Shown here in pieces: positions 23,764 to 31,928 of a stretch of DNA of 64,000 bases. The stretch is from assembly GCF_004403985.1 (NCBI RefSeq), contig NZ_SOHL01000013.1, positions 1-64,000 on the forward strand, read 5' to 3'. Numbering within the stretch: position 1 is the stretch's first letter; each line of letters begins with the position of its first letter. Position numbers and translations under genes: made by a program. A model generated the notes under the pieces. The model made no database searches, was not told the origin of the DNA, and saw only the letters and a list, made by a program, of their open reading frames with translations. The stretch is from Cryobacterium gelidum (GTDB lineage: Bacteria; Actinomycetota; Actinomycetes; Actinomycetales; Microbacteriaceae).

Positions 23764-24942
23764 ATGACCTTTGAGCTACTCGGCAGCGACTTCTTCGGCT
23801 ATGAAAACCTGCTCACCGCGCCCGAGCAGGCGGCCATTGTCCGGGTGCGCGCCTACCTCGAAAAAGAGGTGCGGCCCATCGCGAACGGATACTGGGACCG
23901 CGCCGAATTTCCCACCCAGATCATCAAGCCGCTCGCGGAGCTCGGCGTGTACTCCTTCGGCTGGGACGAAACCAGGCAGTTCGAGAATTCGGCGGTGTTC
24001 CGCGGATTCCTGGCACTGGAGCTCGCGCGAGTGGACGCATCCGTCGCCACGTTTGTCGGCGTGCAGAACGGCCTGTCGGCAGGGTCGCTCGCGGCCGCTG
24101 GCTCGGCCGAGCAACGCGCCGAATGGATTCCGCGCCTCGCCTCTGGCGAGATTGTGGGAGCGTTCGGCCTGACCGAGCCGCTCTCCGGCTCCGACGCCGC
24201 GCAGGGACTCCGCACCACTGCCACCCGCAGCGGCGAGCGCTGGACCCTGAACGGTGCCAAGCGATGGATCGGCAACGCCACCTTCAGCGACGTGACCATC
24301 ATCTGGGCCAAGGACACCGCCGACAACCAGGTGAAGGGCTTCATCGTTCCCACCGACACCGCCGGCTACTCAGCCACCAAGATCGAGGGCAAGATCAGCC
24401 TGCGCGCCGTGCAGAACGCCGATATCACCCTGACCAACGTGGTCGTTCCCGAAAGCCTGCGCCTGCAGAACGCCAATTCGTTCAAGGACACCGCCAAGGT
24501 GCTCCGGGCAACGCGCGCCGAGGTGTCGTGGGCGGCCGTCGGCAATGCTATCGGCGCCTACGACGCGGCCGTGGCCTACGCGACGTCCCGCCAACAGTTC
24601 GGCAAGGCCATCGGCGGTCACCAGCTCGTGCAGGATCTGCTGGTCAAGAGCCTCGGCAACATCACCGCGAGCCTCGGCATGGTCGTGCGGGTGTCGCAGC
24701 TGCACGACGAAGGCGTTCAGCGCGACGAGCACTCCGCGCTGACCAAGGCTTACACGACCAGTCGCATGCGGGAGAGCGTGGCGTGGTGCCGCGAGCTGTT
24801 CGGCGGCAACGGAGTCACCCTCGAGTACAACGTGGCCCGGCACTTCGCCGACGCCGAGGCCATCTACTCCTACGAGGGCACGCAGGAGATGAACACCCTC
24901 ATCGTGGGCCGCACCATCACCGGCCAGGCCGCCTTCGTTTGA
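23764..24942 (+). CDS. Acyl-CoA dehydrogenase (glutaryl-CoA-dehydrogenase-like)
   Basis: A 392-residue FAD enzyme. ACAD motifs are FGLTEPLSGSDA (FAD/substrate), GAKRWIGNATFSDV, RQQFGKAIGGHQLVQDLL, and the C-terminal YSYEGTQEMNTLIVGR, where Glu is the position of the catalytic base in glutaryl- and short-chain enzymes. The length and N-terminus (GSDFFGYENLLTAPEQAAIVRVRAYLEKEVRPIANGYWD) resemble glutaryl-CoA dehydrogenases. GGAG sits 5 nt before the ATG. No CoA-ligase or ETF gene is near, so the pathway cannot be assigned. A TAGGCT box near 23,709 may be its promoter. Confidence 0.92.
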   Translation: MTFELLGSDFFGYENLLTAPEQAAIVRVRAYLEKEVRPIANGYWDRAEFPTQIIKPLAELGVYSFGWDETRQFENSAVFRGFLALELARVDASVATFVGVQNGLSAGSLAAAGSAEQRAEWIPRLASGEIVGAFGLTEPLSGSDAAQGLRTTATRSGERWTLNGAKRWIGNATFSDVTIIWAKDTADNQVKGFIVPTDTAGYSATKIEGKISLRAVQNADITLTNVVVPESLRLQNANSFKDTAKVLRATRAEVSWAAVGNAIGAYDAAVAYATSRQQFGKAIGGHQLVQDLLVKSLGNITASLGMVVRVSQLHDEGVQRDEHSALTKAYTTSRMRESVAWCRELFGGNGVTLEYNVARHFADAEAIYSYEGTQEMNTLIVGRTITGQAAFV

Positions 24943-24968
24943 GCGGCGCTGCCCGGCCGGGTCGCGTA

Positions 24969-25023
24969 GGCCGGGTGCCGTGGGCCGGGTGCCGTGGGCC
25001 GGGTGCCGTGGGCCGTGGGCCGG
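24969..25023. repeat. 14-nt tandem repeat, 3 perfect copies plus partial
   Basis: GGCCGGGTGCCGTG repeats at 24,969, 24,983 and 24,997, then decays (GGCCGTGGGCCGGCC). It begins 27 nt after the acyl-CoA dehydrogenase stop. The rest of the 289-bp gap to the next gene holds no recognisable gene; a TAAAAT box near 25,040 is a possible promoter element. Confidence 0.85.
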
Positions 25024-25231
25024 CCGTAGCTGAAACCGGTAAAATTGGCGCCACGCCGGTTGGGGCATCCGTCCGTGTACCGCGGCGTGTCGTAAATTTA
25101 CCGGCGTTGGCTTCGCAAGCGCATGCTCACGCCCAGAGATACCGCCCGAAAACGCCCGCACGGGCTGCGCGTGCGCCCGCCCCGGGCTACGGTGTCAAAA
25201 TGAGAGCATACGAGCGCGGTCCGGTCATCGC

Positions 25232-26701
25232 GTGACCACCGACCAGGGGCTCGACGCGATCGTCGTCGGATCCGGCCCCAATGGCCTTTCCGCCGCCGTC
25301 ACCCTCGCCCGCGCCGGACTCAGGGTGCGCGTCTACGAGCGCAACCCGCAGATTGGCGGCGGGGCAGCGACCGCCGAACTCACCCTGCCCGGGTTCCGCC
25401 ACGACGTGGGGAGCGCCGTGCATCCGCTCGCGCTCGCCTCCGAGTTCTTTCAGAAGTTTGGCCTCAAGGACCGCATCGAACTTAAAGTTCCCGAGATCTC
25501 CTTCGGGCATCCGCTGCCCGGCGGCCGCGCCGGCGTGGCCTGGCACGATATCGAACGCACCGCCGCCGGCCTCGAGCGCGACGGCCCGGCCTGGCTGCGG
25601 CTGCTGGGGCCGCTCGTGCAGAACATCAACGCCATCGCCGAGCTCACCGGGGATGCGCTGCTGCGCGTACCGCGGCATCCGCTCACGCTGGCCCGCTTCG
25701 TGCTGCGCACCCTCGAGCAGGGCAGCCCGGCCTGGAACTGGCGCTTCTCCGGCGTGACCGCGCCGGCGCTGCTCACCGGAACGTTCGCCCACTCGATCGG
25801 GCGGCTGCCGAGCCCCTCGGCCGCCGGCGCCGGGCTCACCCTCGCCGCGCACGCGCACGCTCGGGGCTGGCCCATTCCAATCGGAGGAAGCGGCGCCATC
25901 GTGCAGGCACTCGCCGACGACCTGCTCGCGCACGGCGGTGAAATCGTGACGGATGCCGACATCACCAGCCTGAAAGAGCTGCCGCCGGCCCGCATCGTGC
26001 TGCTTGACGTGACGCCGCGCGCCCTCGTCGACCTCGCCGACGGGGCATTGCCCGCTCGCTACGCGGCATCGCTCACGAGCTTTCGTTACGGCAACGCGGT
26101 CGCGAAGGTGGATTTCGCGCTCTCCGAACCGGTTCCCTTCACCGCGACCGACCTGCGGCGAGCGCCGACCCTGCACGTGGGCGGCACCCGCGCCGACCAG
26201 ACCCGCGCCGAGAACGCCGTCGCCCGCGGGCGGCACGCTGAGTCCCCCTATGTGCTCGCCGCGCAGCCGAGCATTCTCGACGCCACTCGCGCTCCCGCCG
26301 GAAAACACACGCTCTGGGCCTACACGCACGTGCCGGCGGGCTCCACCCACGACCAGACTGAGCAGATCACCCGGCAGATCGAACGCTTCGCCCCAGGATT
26401 TCGCGACACTATCCTCGCCTCCTACAGCCAGACCGCCGCGCAAATGCAGAACCACAATCCCAATCACGTGGGCGGCGACATCGCGGCCGGAGCGATCAGC
26501 ATGACCCAGCTCGTGCGCCGCCCGGTGCTCTCCGGCGACCCGTGGCGTACCCCACTCGCCGGTGTCTACCTGTGCTCCTCGTCGACTTCTCCCGGCCCAG
26601 GCGTGCACGGCATGTGCGGCTACCGCGCCGCCCTGAGTGCCCTGGCCCACGAATACAACATCGTTGAGCCGCCCGATCTGACACCCCGCGAGGGCGAATA
26701 A
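25232..26701 (+). CDS. FAD-dependent oxidoreductase, phytoene-desaturase-like
   Basis: A 489-residue flavoprotein. The dinucleotide-binding motif IVVGSGPNGLSAAVTLARAG is followed by VYERNPQIGGGAAT. C-terminal GVYLCSSSTSPGPGVHGMCGYRAAL matches the FAD-closing GxxxxPGxGvxGm pattern of the NAD(P)/FAD oxidoreductases grouped with CrtI and all-trans-retinol saturases. No other carotenoid gene is near, so carotenoid activity is not supported by context. The start is GTG at 25,232; upstream codons in this frame do not resemble a coding N-terminus. It is followed by the inverted-repeat element. Confidence 0.88.
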   Translation: MTTDQGLDAIVVGSGPNGLSAAVTLARAGLRVRVYERNPQIGGGAATAELTLPGFRHDVGSAVHPLALASEFFQKFGLKDRIELKVPEISFGHPLPGGRAGVAWHDIERTAAGLERDGPAWLRLLGPLVQNINAIAELTGDALLRVPRHPLTLARFVLRTLEQGSPAWNWRFSGVTAPALLTGTFAHSIGRLPSPSAAGAGLTLAAHAHARGWPIPIGGSGAIVQALADDLLAHGGEIVTDADITSLKELPPARIVLLDVTPRALVDLADGALPARYAASLTSFRYGNAVAKVDFALSEPVPFTATDLRRAPTLHVGGTRADQTRAENAVARGRHAESPYVLAAQPSILDATRAPAGKHTLWAYTHVPAGSTHDQTEQITRQIERFAPGFRDTILASYSQTAAQMQNHNPNHVGGDIAAGAISMTQLVRRPVLSGDPWRTPLAGVYLCSSSTSPGPGVHGMCGYRAALSALAHEYNIVEPPDLTPREGE

Positions 26702-26728
26702 GGTCTATCCCGCTGACGAGTTGATGAG

Positions 26729-26841
26729 GAAAGTTCAGGTGCCGCGCATAACTCCTGAAATTTCTCGCTGTTGGGGAAGACACCCCCCGTAATTCCAGGC
26801 AAGTCGTGTGAGCACCCCAAGGAATTGCAGGAGTTATGCGC
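26729..26841. repeat. Inverted-repeat element with two mutually exclusive hairpins
   Basis: Long hairpin: GCGCATAACTCCTGAAATT (26,744-26,762) pairs with AATTGCAGGAGTTATGCGC (26,823-26,841) with one mismatch; inside it TTGGGG (26,771-26,776) can pair with CCCCAA (26,815-26,820). Short hairpin: GAAAGTTCAGG (26,729-26,739) pairs with CCTGAAATTTC (26,754-26,764) with one mismatch. The two share 26,754-26,762, so only one can form. It begins 28 nt after the FAD oxidoreductase stop. It could be a terminator, an attenuator for the ligase genes or a dispersed palindromic element. Confidence 0.7.
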
Positions 26842-27195
26842 CTTCGCCCGTGGAGACCAGCCTGATCGAGGGCCGCTTATTGACCACCCGGCCACCCCGA
26901 AACCCCCTGCGCATCCACTTGTTCCGAGACCAACCCCAAGAAGTCCCGATGGCCGTGAACTACAACACCCTCGTTTGCCTCCCCGAACAGGTCTTCGCGG
27001 CGCTCGCAAACGGATGCCCCGTGCGCCTGAGCAAAGACGCCGTCGCCAGTCCAGTCCGCCTCGTTCCACTCCCCTAGGCGACCTGGGCATCGGCTACCGC
27101 AACACGGAGCAGCTCCGCCGCCTCGTCCACCCGGCCGAGGGCCACGTCGACTAGCGGCGCGGAACCCGGCGCACCAACACCGGTAATCTGAAACC
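26842..27195. other. Intergenic with a possible 42-residue ORF
   Basis: An ATG at 26,949 opens a 42-codon frame ending at 27,077 (MAVNYNTLVCLPEQVFAALA at its start). Its composition is protein-like, but there is no good ribosome site or known family. I leave it unassigned. A leaderless promoter for the next gene lies at the right end. Confidence 0.3.
27184..27189 (+). promoter_or_regulatory. -10 box of a leaderless O-antigen-ligase gene
   Basis: TAATCT is followed by six nucleotides (GAAACC) and the ATG at 27,196. The spacing fits transcription starting at the start codon. Confidence 0.5.
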
Positions 27196-28602
27196 ATGTC
27201 CGCCGTACAGAGTCGCCTCGTCATTCGACTCTTCGCGACCTTCGTCTGGTTCACCGTTCTGGCCGGCCAGTTCTGGCGCAACCTCGGCGGCTGGTGGGGC
27301 TTCGGCGCCATCGCCGTGATCGTGGTCGTCGGCAGCATCATCGGCCTCAGCACCCAACGCACCAACGCCCGCAACCGCGCTGCAGTAAACGCCGCAGCAC
27401 CAGACGACACCCCCACCGACCGCGACATCGCAAGAGGCCATACCTACCAGGCGGCCCTGGCCCCGCCCCTGAACTGGCGCAAGTTTCCCAAGACCATCAC
27501 AACGTTCTTGCTGCTGGCCACCCTGTCGATCGCGTGGTCGCACTACCCGGGGGCATCCGCTCTCGGCATCACCCTGCAACTCATCACCACCCTCGCCGCC
27601 CTGTTTCTGGCCGTCACCCTCACCTGGCCGGAGCTGCTGCGCACCCTGGCCGGCGCGCTGCGCTGGGTGCTGGCGCTCTCGCTGGTGTTCGAGCTGTTCG
27701 TGGCCGTCGTTATTCAGCATGCCGTGTTGCCGTTCTTCGTCGACTACGGCACGAGCGACGTGCCGAAGGCGTTCTACTGGTCCCGGGGGCTGGTGCTGAC
27801 CGGCGGGCCCATCGAAGGCATCGTCGCCAATCGCAACCTGCTCGGATTTGTCGCCCTGCTCGCCATCATCGTCTTCACCGTGCAGCTGTGCGCCCACAGC
27901 GTCAAGCGCGACGCCGGTGTGGTCTGGCTGGCGCTGGCCGTGGGAATGCTGCTGCTCACCCGCTCCGCCACGGTCACCGTGTCGCTCGTCGCGGTCGTCG
28001 CCGCCCTGATCTTCGCGCTCTGGGCCAGACGGGTGCACGATCAGCACCGGCGGCCGTTGTATGTCGTGGCGGCGGCATCCGTTCTGGCGGTGGGAGCAGC
28101 CCTCGCGCTGTTCTCGTCGCAGCTGTTCGGGCTACTCGGCCGCAGCGACGACCTCACCGGCCGCTTCGATATTTGGTCCAGCGTCATCCGCCTCGCCCTC
28201 GAACGCCCGGTGTTCGGCTGGGGCTGGGTGAGCTATTGGGTGCCTTGGGTCGAACCGTTCAACGACCTCGCCGTGCGCAAGGGCGTCACCTACCTGCAGG
28301 CCCACAACGCCTGGCTCGACGTCTGGTTGCAGCTCGGCATCGTCGGAGTGGTCGTGTTCGCCGCGCTGGTCGGCTCGACCCTGTGGCGGGCCTGGTTTCT
28401 CGCCGTAGACAGGCCCCGTCTCGGCGTGCACGACACCGAACCGTTCGCCGTGTCGGCCCTGCTTCCGCTGCTGCTGCTCACCGCGCTGATCGCGCAGAGC
28501 ATCGCCGAGAGTCGCCTGCTGATCGAGAGCGGCTGGGTGATTCTCGTCGTGCTGGCCGTCGTCACCAAGCGCCAGCAGCACGCGCCCCGGCCGATGCCGT
28601 AG
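27196..28602 (+). CDS. O-antigen ligase/polymerase-family membrane protein (1)
   Basis: A 468-residue protein with about 11 membrane segments. The long extracytoplasmic loop before the last helices holds the Wzy/WaaL-type pattern GRFDIWSSVIRLALERPVFGWGWVSYW and YLQAHNAWLDVWLQLGIVG, whose His is characteristic of these polymerases/ligases. A tail (VTKRQQHAPRPMP) is cytosolic. Such proteins transfer or polymerise undecaprenyl-linked glycans outside the membrane. Paralogous to the next gene, which starts 22 bp later, so they form one operon. A -10 box 6 nt before the ATG suggests a leaderless message. Confidence 0.88.
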   Translation: MSAVQSRLVIRLFATFVWFTVLAGQFWRNLGGWWGFGAIAVIVVVGSIIGLSTQRTNARNRAAVNAAAPDDTPTDRDIARGHTYQAALAPPLNWRKFPKTITTFLLLATLSIAWSHYPGASALGITLQLITTLAALFLAVTLTWPELLRTLAGALRWVLALSLVFELFVAVVIQHAVLPFFVDYGTSDVPKAFYWSRGLVLTGGPIEGIVANRNLLGFVALLAIIVFTVQLCAHSVKRDAGVVWLALAVGMLLLTRSATVTVSLVAVVAALIFALWARRVHDQHRRPLYVVAAASVLAVGAALALFSSQLFGLLGRSDDLTGRFDIWSSVIRLALERPVFGWGWVSYWVPWVEPFNDLAVRKGVTYLQAHNAWLDVWLQLGIVGVVVFAALVGSTLWRAWFLAVDRPRLGVHDTEPFAVSALLPLLLLTALIAQSIAESRLLIESGWVILVVLAVVTKRQQHAPRPMP

Positions 28603-28624
28603 GCCCGGGGCGGTAAATTAGAGG

Positions 28625-29908
28625 ATGCCCACCCTGCCCGATGCCCTGCGGCGCGTGCTGGCGTCGCCGAAATTCGCGGCCGCGCTCACGCTCGCCATCC
28701 TGGCGACCACCTTCAGCACCCACCTGCTGCGCAGCGTCATGGGCTGGCCCGGTCTCATCGGCATTCTCGGCGGCCTCGTCGTGCTGGCCGTGCTCTCGCT
28801 CATCGCCCGCCGCCCGATCGTGGAGTGGCATGGCCTGCTCCCCATCTCCATCATCGTGTTCGTGGCCTGGTGCGCGCTTTCCGGCGTGTGGAGCGGCTAC
28901 GTCTCCGAGACCATCATCGGCGTCGGGTACCAGATCACCGTCGGGTTCCTCGCCATCTACGTGGCCCTCGTGCGCGACACCTTTCAGGTGGTGCGCGCCA
29001 CCGGCGATGTGCTGCGGGTGCTGCTCGGGCTCTCCATCGTGCTGGAGGTGCTGGCGGGGCTGCTGCTCGACCTGCCCATCGCCTTTCTCGGTGTCATCGG
29101 CAACATCGACCAGCTTGGCCCCATTCAGGGCGTCTTCGGCTCGCGCAACGTCCTCGGACTGATCGCCCTCATCGCCGTCGTCACCTTCTACGTCGAGTTG
29201 CGGGCCCGGTCCATTCCGCGCGGCCTCGGCGTCGGCTCGATGTGGCTGGCCGGCATCTGCCTGGTGCTCAGCCGCTCCCCGGTCATCATCGTCGTCGCTA
29301 TCTGCGTCACCGTCGCTGCGCTCGCCCTCTATCGTTTGCGCCGCACCCCCGTCGACGGCCGATGGATGCTGCAGCTCGGCCTCCTCAGCGCGGCTCTCAT
29401 CGCAGCAGGCGCGGCCTGGCTCGGTCGCATGCCCATCATCGACGCCCTCAACGCCGGCAGCGAGTTTGAAGCGCGGTACTCACTCTGGAGCGAAATGTGG
29501 CGGCTGGTGGAACTGCATCCGCTCGAGGGCTGGGGCTGGGCTGGAATCTGGCCGCAGGACGTCACCCCCTATGGCTGGCTTGAATTCACCACCGGGCGCC
29601 TGCACGCCACCGGCCTCAATGCCTACCTCGACGTGTACTTTCAGGTGGGGCTGATCGGCTTTCTCGCCTTTCTCGCGCTCGTGGGCTTAGCCTTCGTGCG
29701 CTCCTGGCTGCTCGCTTCGAACAAGCGCTCGCTGGTCTACGTCTGGGCGCCGCTCATACTCGTGACCGTGCTCGTGACCGGCGCGGCCGAGAGCACCATT
29801 CTGTTCGAGTTCGGCTGGCTGCTGCTCGTGATCTGTTCGGTCAAGGCCGCGCAAGGCCTGAGCTGGCGAAGCGCCCTGCCGCACAAGCCACACCCCGACG
29901 CGCCGTAG
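28625..29908 (+). CDS. O-antigen ligase/polymerase-family membrane protein (2)
   Basis: A 427-residue paralogue of the preceding gene with the same topology. The key loop reads ARYSLWSEMWRLVELHPLEGWGWAGIWP and later ATGLNAYLDVYFQVGLIG. At the position of HNAWLDV in the first copy it reads LNAYLDV, so the conserved His is replaced by Leu, though His in GRLHATG lies nearby. This could mean a changed role. TAAATT lies 5 nt before the ATG, or AGAGG could serve as a ribosome site at very short spacing. Cell-envelope polymer assembly is inferred from the family only. Confidence 0.85.
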   Translation: MPTLPDALRRVLASPKFAAALTLAILATTFSTHLLRSVMGWPGLIGILGGLVVLAVLSLIARRPIVEWHGLLPISIIVFVAWCALSGVWSGYVSETIIGVGYQITVGFLAIYVALVRDTFQVVRATGDVLRVLLGLSIVLEVLAGLLLDLPIAFLGVIGNIDQLGPIQGVFGSRNVLGLIALIAVVTFYVELRARSIPRGLGVGSMWLAGICLVLSRSPVIIVVAICVTVAALALYRLRRTPVDGRWMLQLGLLSAALIAAGAAWLGRMPIIDALNAGSEFEARYSLWSEMWRLVELHPLEGWGWAGIWPQDVTPYGWLEFTTGRLHATGLNAYLDVYFQVGLIGFLAFLALVGLAFVRSWLLASNKRSLVYVWAPLILVTVLVTGAAESTILFEFGWLLLVICSVKAAQGLSWRSALPHKPHPDAP

Positions 29909-30021
29909 CAGCGCAGCGTCAAGCTAGTTTCCGGCTCGCGCTGATGCTTGCAATCGCAATGTGAGCGCGTTCCTGCTGGCCAGCGAGGTCCACTGAGCAA
30001 CCACCCCTGCCCTTCCACCGG

Positions 30022-30965
30022 CTATGCGGAGAAGCGTGGGACTGCGCGTTCAACGATGCCGATAAGCAGCACCTGCACATCATCCGCGGTTCCAATCAGA
30101 GTTTGCTCAGCACTGAGCTGAACCCAATTGCCTGCGATGACGGTATCCAGAGTGCAGAACCCGGAATATACATGGCACCCGAACGTGGCCCGATCGGCAC
30201 CGACAACGGATACGGCCTGGACTGTGTCATCAGCCATCATGAAGACAGAAGATCGGTCATAAGCCCACCCCCGCCCGGCAGCGCGGTGATGTAAAGCGGC
30301 CACGTCTGACCCGTGCTCTCGGGAACCCACATGCATCGGTCAACCCCGACAATCGTCCAGGCGGCATTGTCGATGCCCCACCCGTCGCCGTCGCTGCCAT
30401 CGCTGATCAAAATTTCCTCAGCCGTGCCGAACGCGGACCGAAATTCGTCTGCGGTGGCGTAAACCGAACAGTCAGCGGGCAGTACGCCGGTCGAAGCCGG
30501 CGCAACCCACAACTCGTCGAGGGTTGGAGCGTTCCGTACCGTGCCGACAATGTCAGCGATCAGCGGGGCCACATGTTCGCCTACCGCGTCATTGCTCAGA
30601 CTCGGATTCACATCTATTCCCCGCGCGATGACTTCGATCCAGCTCTCGCCGACGAGAATATTCACCCAACAGGCTGATTCCGCACCAGGAGCTGAGCAGG
30701 TAACGTGCGAGGCCTCGCCGTAGGTTGATGCAGCACCTGAAACGACATCGGCAGTCTTTCCCGCGTAGGTCGTCCACTGCGTGCTTGCCTCGGGCAGCAC
30801 CTGAACACTCACACTCTGTGCGGATGCATCGCCGCTCGCCAGGCACGAGACGCCGCCAACCTGACTCACGGCATACCCTAACGGCGTTGCCGACTGTGGT
30901 CTCACCATCAGGTCCGTCGTCACGGTTGTTCTGTTCAGTAGGCTGGCCACCAAACCTGCGGACAT
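30022..30965 (-). pseudogene. Frameshifted gene of unknown function, apparently lacking its 5' end
   Basis: Two overlapping minus-strand frames form one protein if a base is restored in the run of five C (plus strand 30,268-30,272). The first frame reads ...WPLYITALPGGG and the second continues WAYDRSSVFMMADDTVQAV to VERAVPRFSA. Reading the run as six C joins them without interruption. The first frame stays open upstream to beyond 31,100 without any ATG, GTG or TTG before 30,965, and contains CSDTDSPSDD, so the N-terminus, perhaps a lipoprotein signal, also seems lost. The cysteine-rich domain is not recognised. Sequencing error in the homopolymer is possible. It lies just downstream of the ABC exporter genes. 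Confidence 0.6.
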
Positions 30966-31160
30966 TACGTCATCGCAGGCAAGGCACTCCGGCTGGCAGA
31001 TGGGCCCCAGTATTTGAAGCGCTGAAGCCCGCTCGACATCATCCGATGGAGAATCGGTGTCCGAGCATGGGAGAAATGACGTCCCGGCCCCCGCGGGCTG
31101 GTCATCCGACCGAGCGCGGCGTAAGGAGTTCAGTGGATCGAGCTCCCAGCGCTGCTGGCG

Positions 31161-31928
31161 TTACTGCCCGAAGGAGTCTCGCAGTGCCGCAATTCCCTCT
31201 TGCGTGCCACCGTCGAAGACGACCTTTCCGTGGGAGAGCACAACGACACGATCGCAGAGGTCCTCCACCTGTGCCGCCGAGTGTGACACGAACACGATGG
31301 TGCGACCTTCGGCCTGAAACTCCCGAATTTTTGCCATGCACTTCTCCTGGAACGGCTCGTCGCCAACCGACAGCACCTCATCGACGAGGAGGATGTCGGG
31401 GTCGACGTGCACGGCAATCGCAAATGCGAGCCGCACATACATTCCGGAGGAGTAGAACTTGACCTGGGTGTCGATGAAATCTCCAATTTCGGAGAAGTCG
31501 ACGATGGAATCAAAGTAGTCGGCCGTTTGCTTCTGGCTCAGACCGAGAATGGACCCGTTCAGGAATACGTTTTCGCGGCCGGTCAAGTCCGGGTGAAAGC
31601 CAGCGCCCAATTCGAGGAGAGCGGCGAGACGTCCACGACGTTCGACACTGCCGTCATTGGGCTGGATGATGCCGCCGATCACCTTCAGCAGGGTGCTCTT
31701 ACCCGAGCCGTTGGCTCCGACCAGACCCACGCTCGACCCGGCGGTGATCTCGAACCCGACATCGCGCAGCGCCCAGAAGTCTTCCTTGTGGCGCTTGGAG
31801 CGGCCGAAGTTCACGATTCGTTCCTTCAGCGACTTGTCCTTGCGGATGACGAAGCGCTTCGAGACATCCTTGGTACGGATGACCACGGGTGCGTTGGTGA
31901 TACTCGGTCGGCTGGATACGTGCGGCAT
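31161..31928 (-). CDS. Polysaccharide ABC exporter, ATP-binding subunit (Wzt/TagH-like)
   Basis: A 255-residue ATPase that powers export of a lipid-linked polysaccharide or teichoic-type polymer. Walker A is GANGSGKST, the signature is the Wzt/TagH variant YSSGMYVRLAFAIA, Walker B is PDILLVDEV, and the switch His lies in FVSHSA. There is no C-terminal carbohydrate-binding domain, unlike long Wzt proteins, so chain-end recognition is unlikely here. The ATG at 31,928 overlaps the permease stop (TAATG) and follows GGAGA. It is the last intact gene of a minus-strand operon with the permease and two glycosyltransferases. Confidence 0.94.
   Translation of the reverse strand: MPHVSSRPSITNAPVVIRTKDVSKRFVIRKDKSLKERIVNFGRSKRHKEDFWALRDVGFEITAGSSVGLVGANGSGKSTLLKVIGGIIQPNDGSVERRGRLAALLELGAGFHPDLTGRENVFLNGSILGLSQKQTADYFDSIVDFSEIGDFIDTQVKFYSSGMYVRLAFAIAVHVDPDILLVDEVLSVGDEPFQEKCMAKIREFQAEGRTIVFVSHSAAQVEDLCDRVVVLSHGKVVFDGGTQEGIAALRDSFGQ

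Noticed and set aside
25187-26650. A 487-residue minus-strand gene
   Set aside because: It is antisense to the FAD oxidoreductase, which has clear FAD motifs.
23764-26701. A carotenoid biosynthesis cluster
   Set aside because: Only a phytoene-desaturase-like protein is present, without crtB, crtE or a cyclase nearby; the family also includes non-carotenoid enzymes.
26808-27154. Small genes in the gap before the ligases
   Set aside because: No ribosome site, family motif or consistent codon pattern; only the 42-codon frame at 26,949 is kept as a low-confidence note.
27161-27189. An ECF-sigma promoter (GGAACC then TAATCT)
   Set aside because: GGAAC occurs at a plausible distance, but the -10 does not match an ECF motif; a leaderless housekeeping promoter is simpler.
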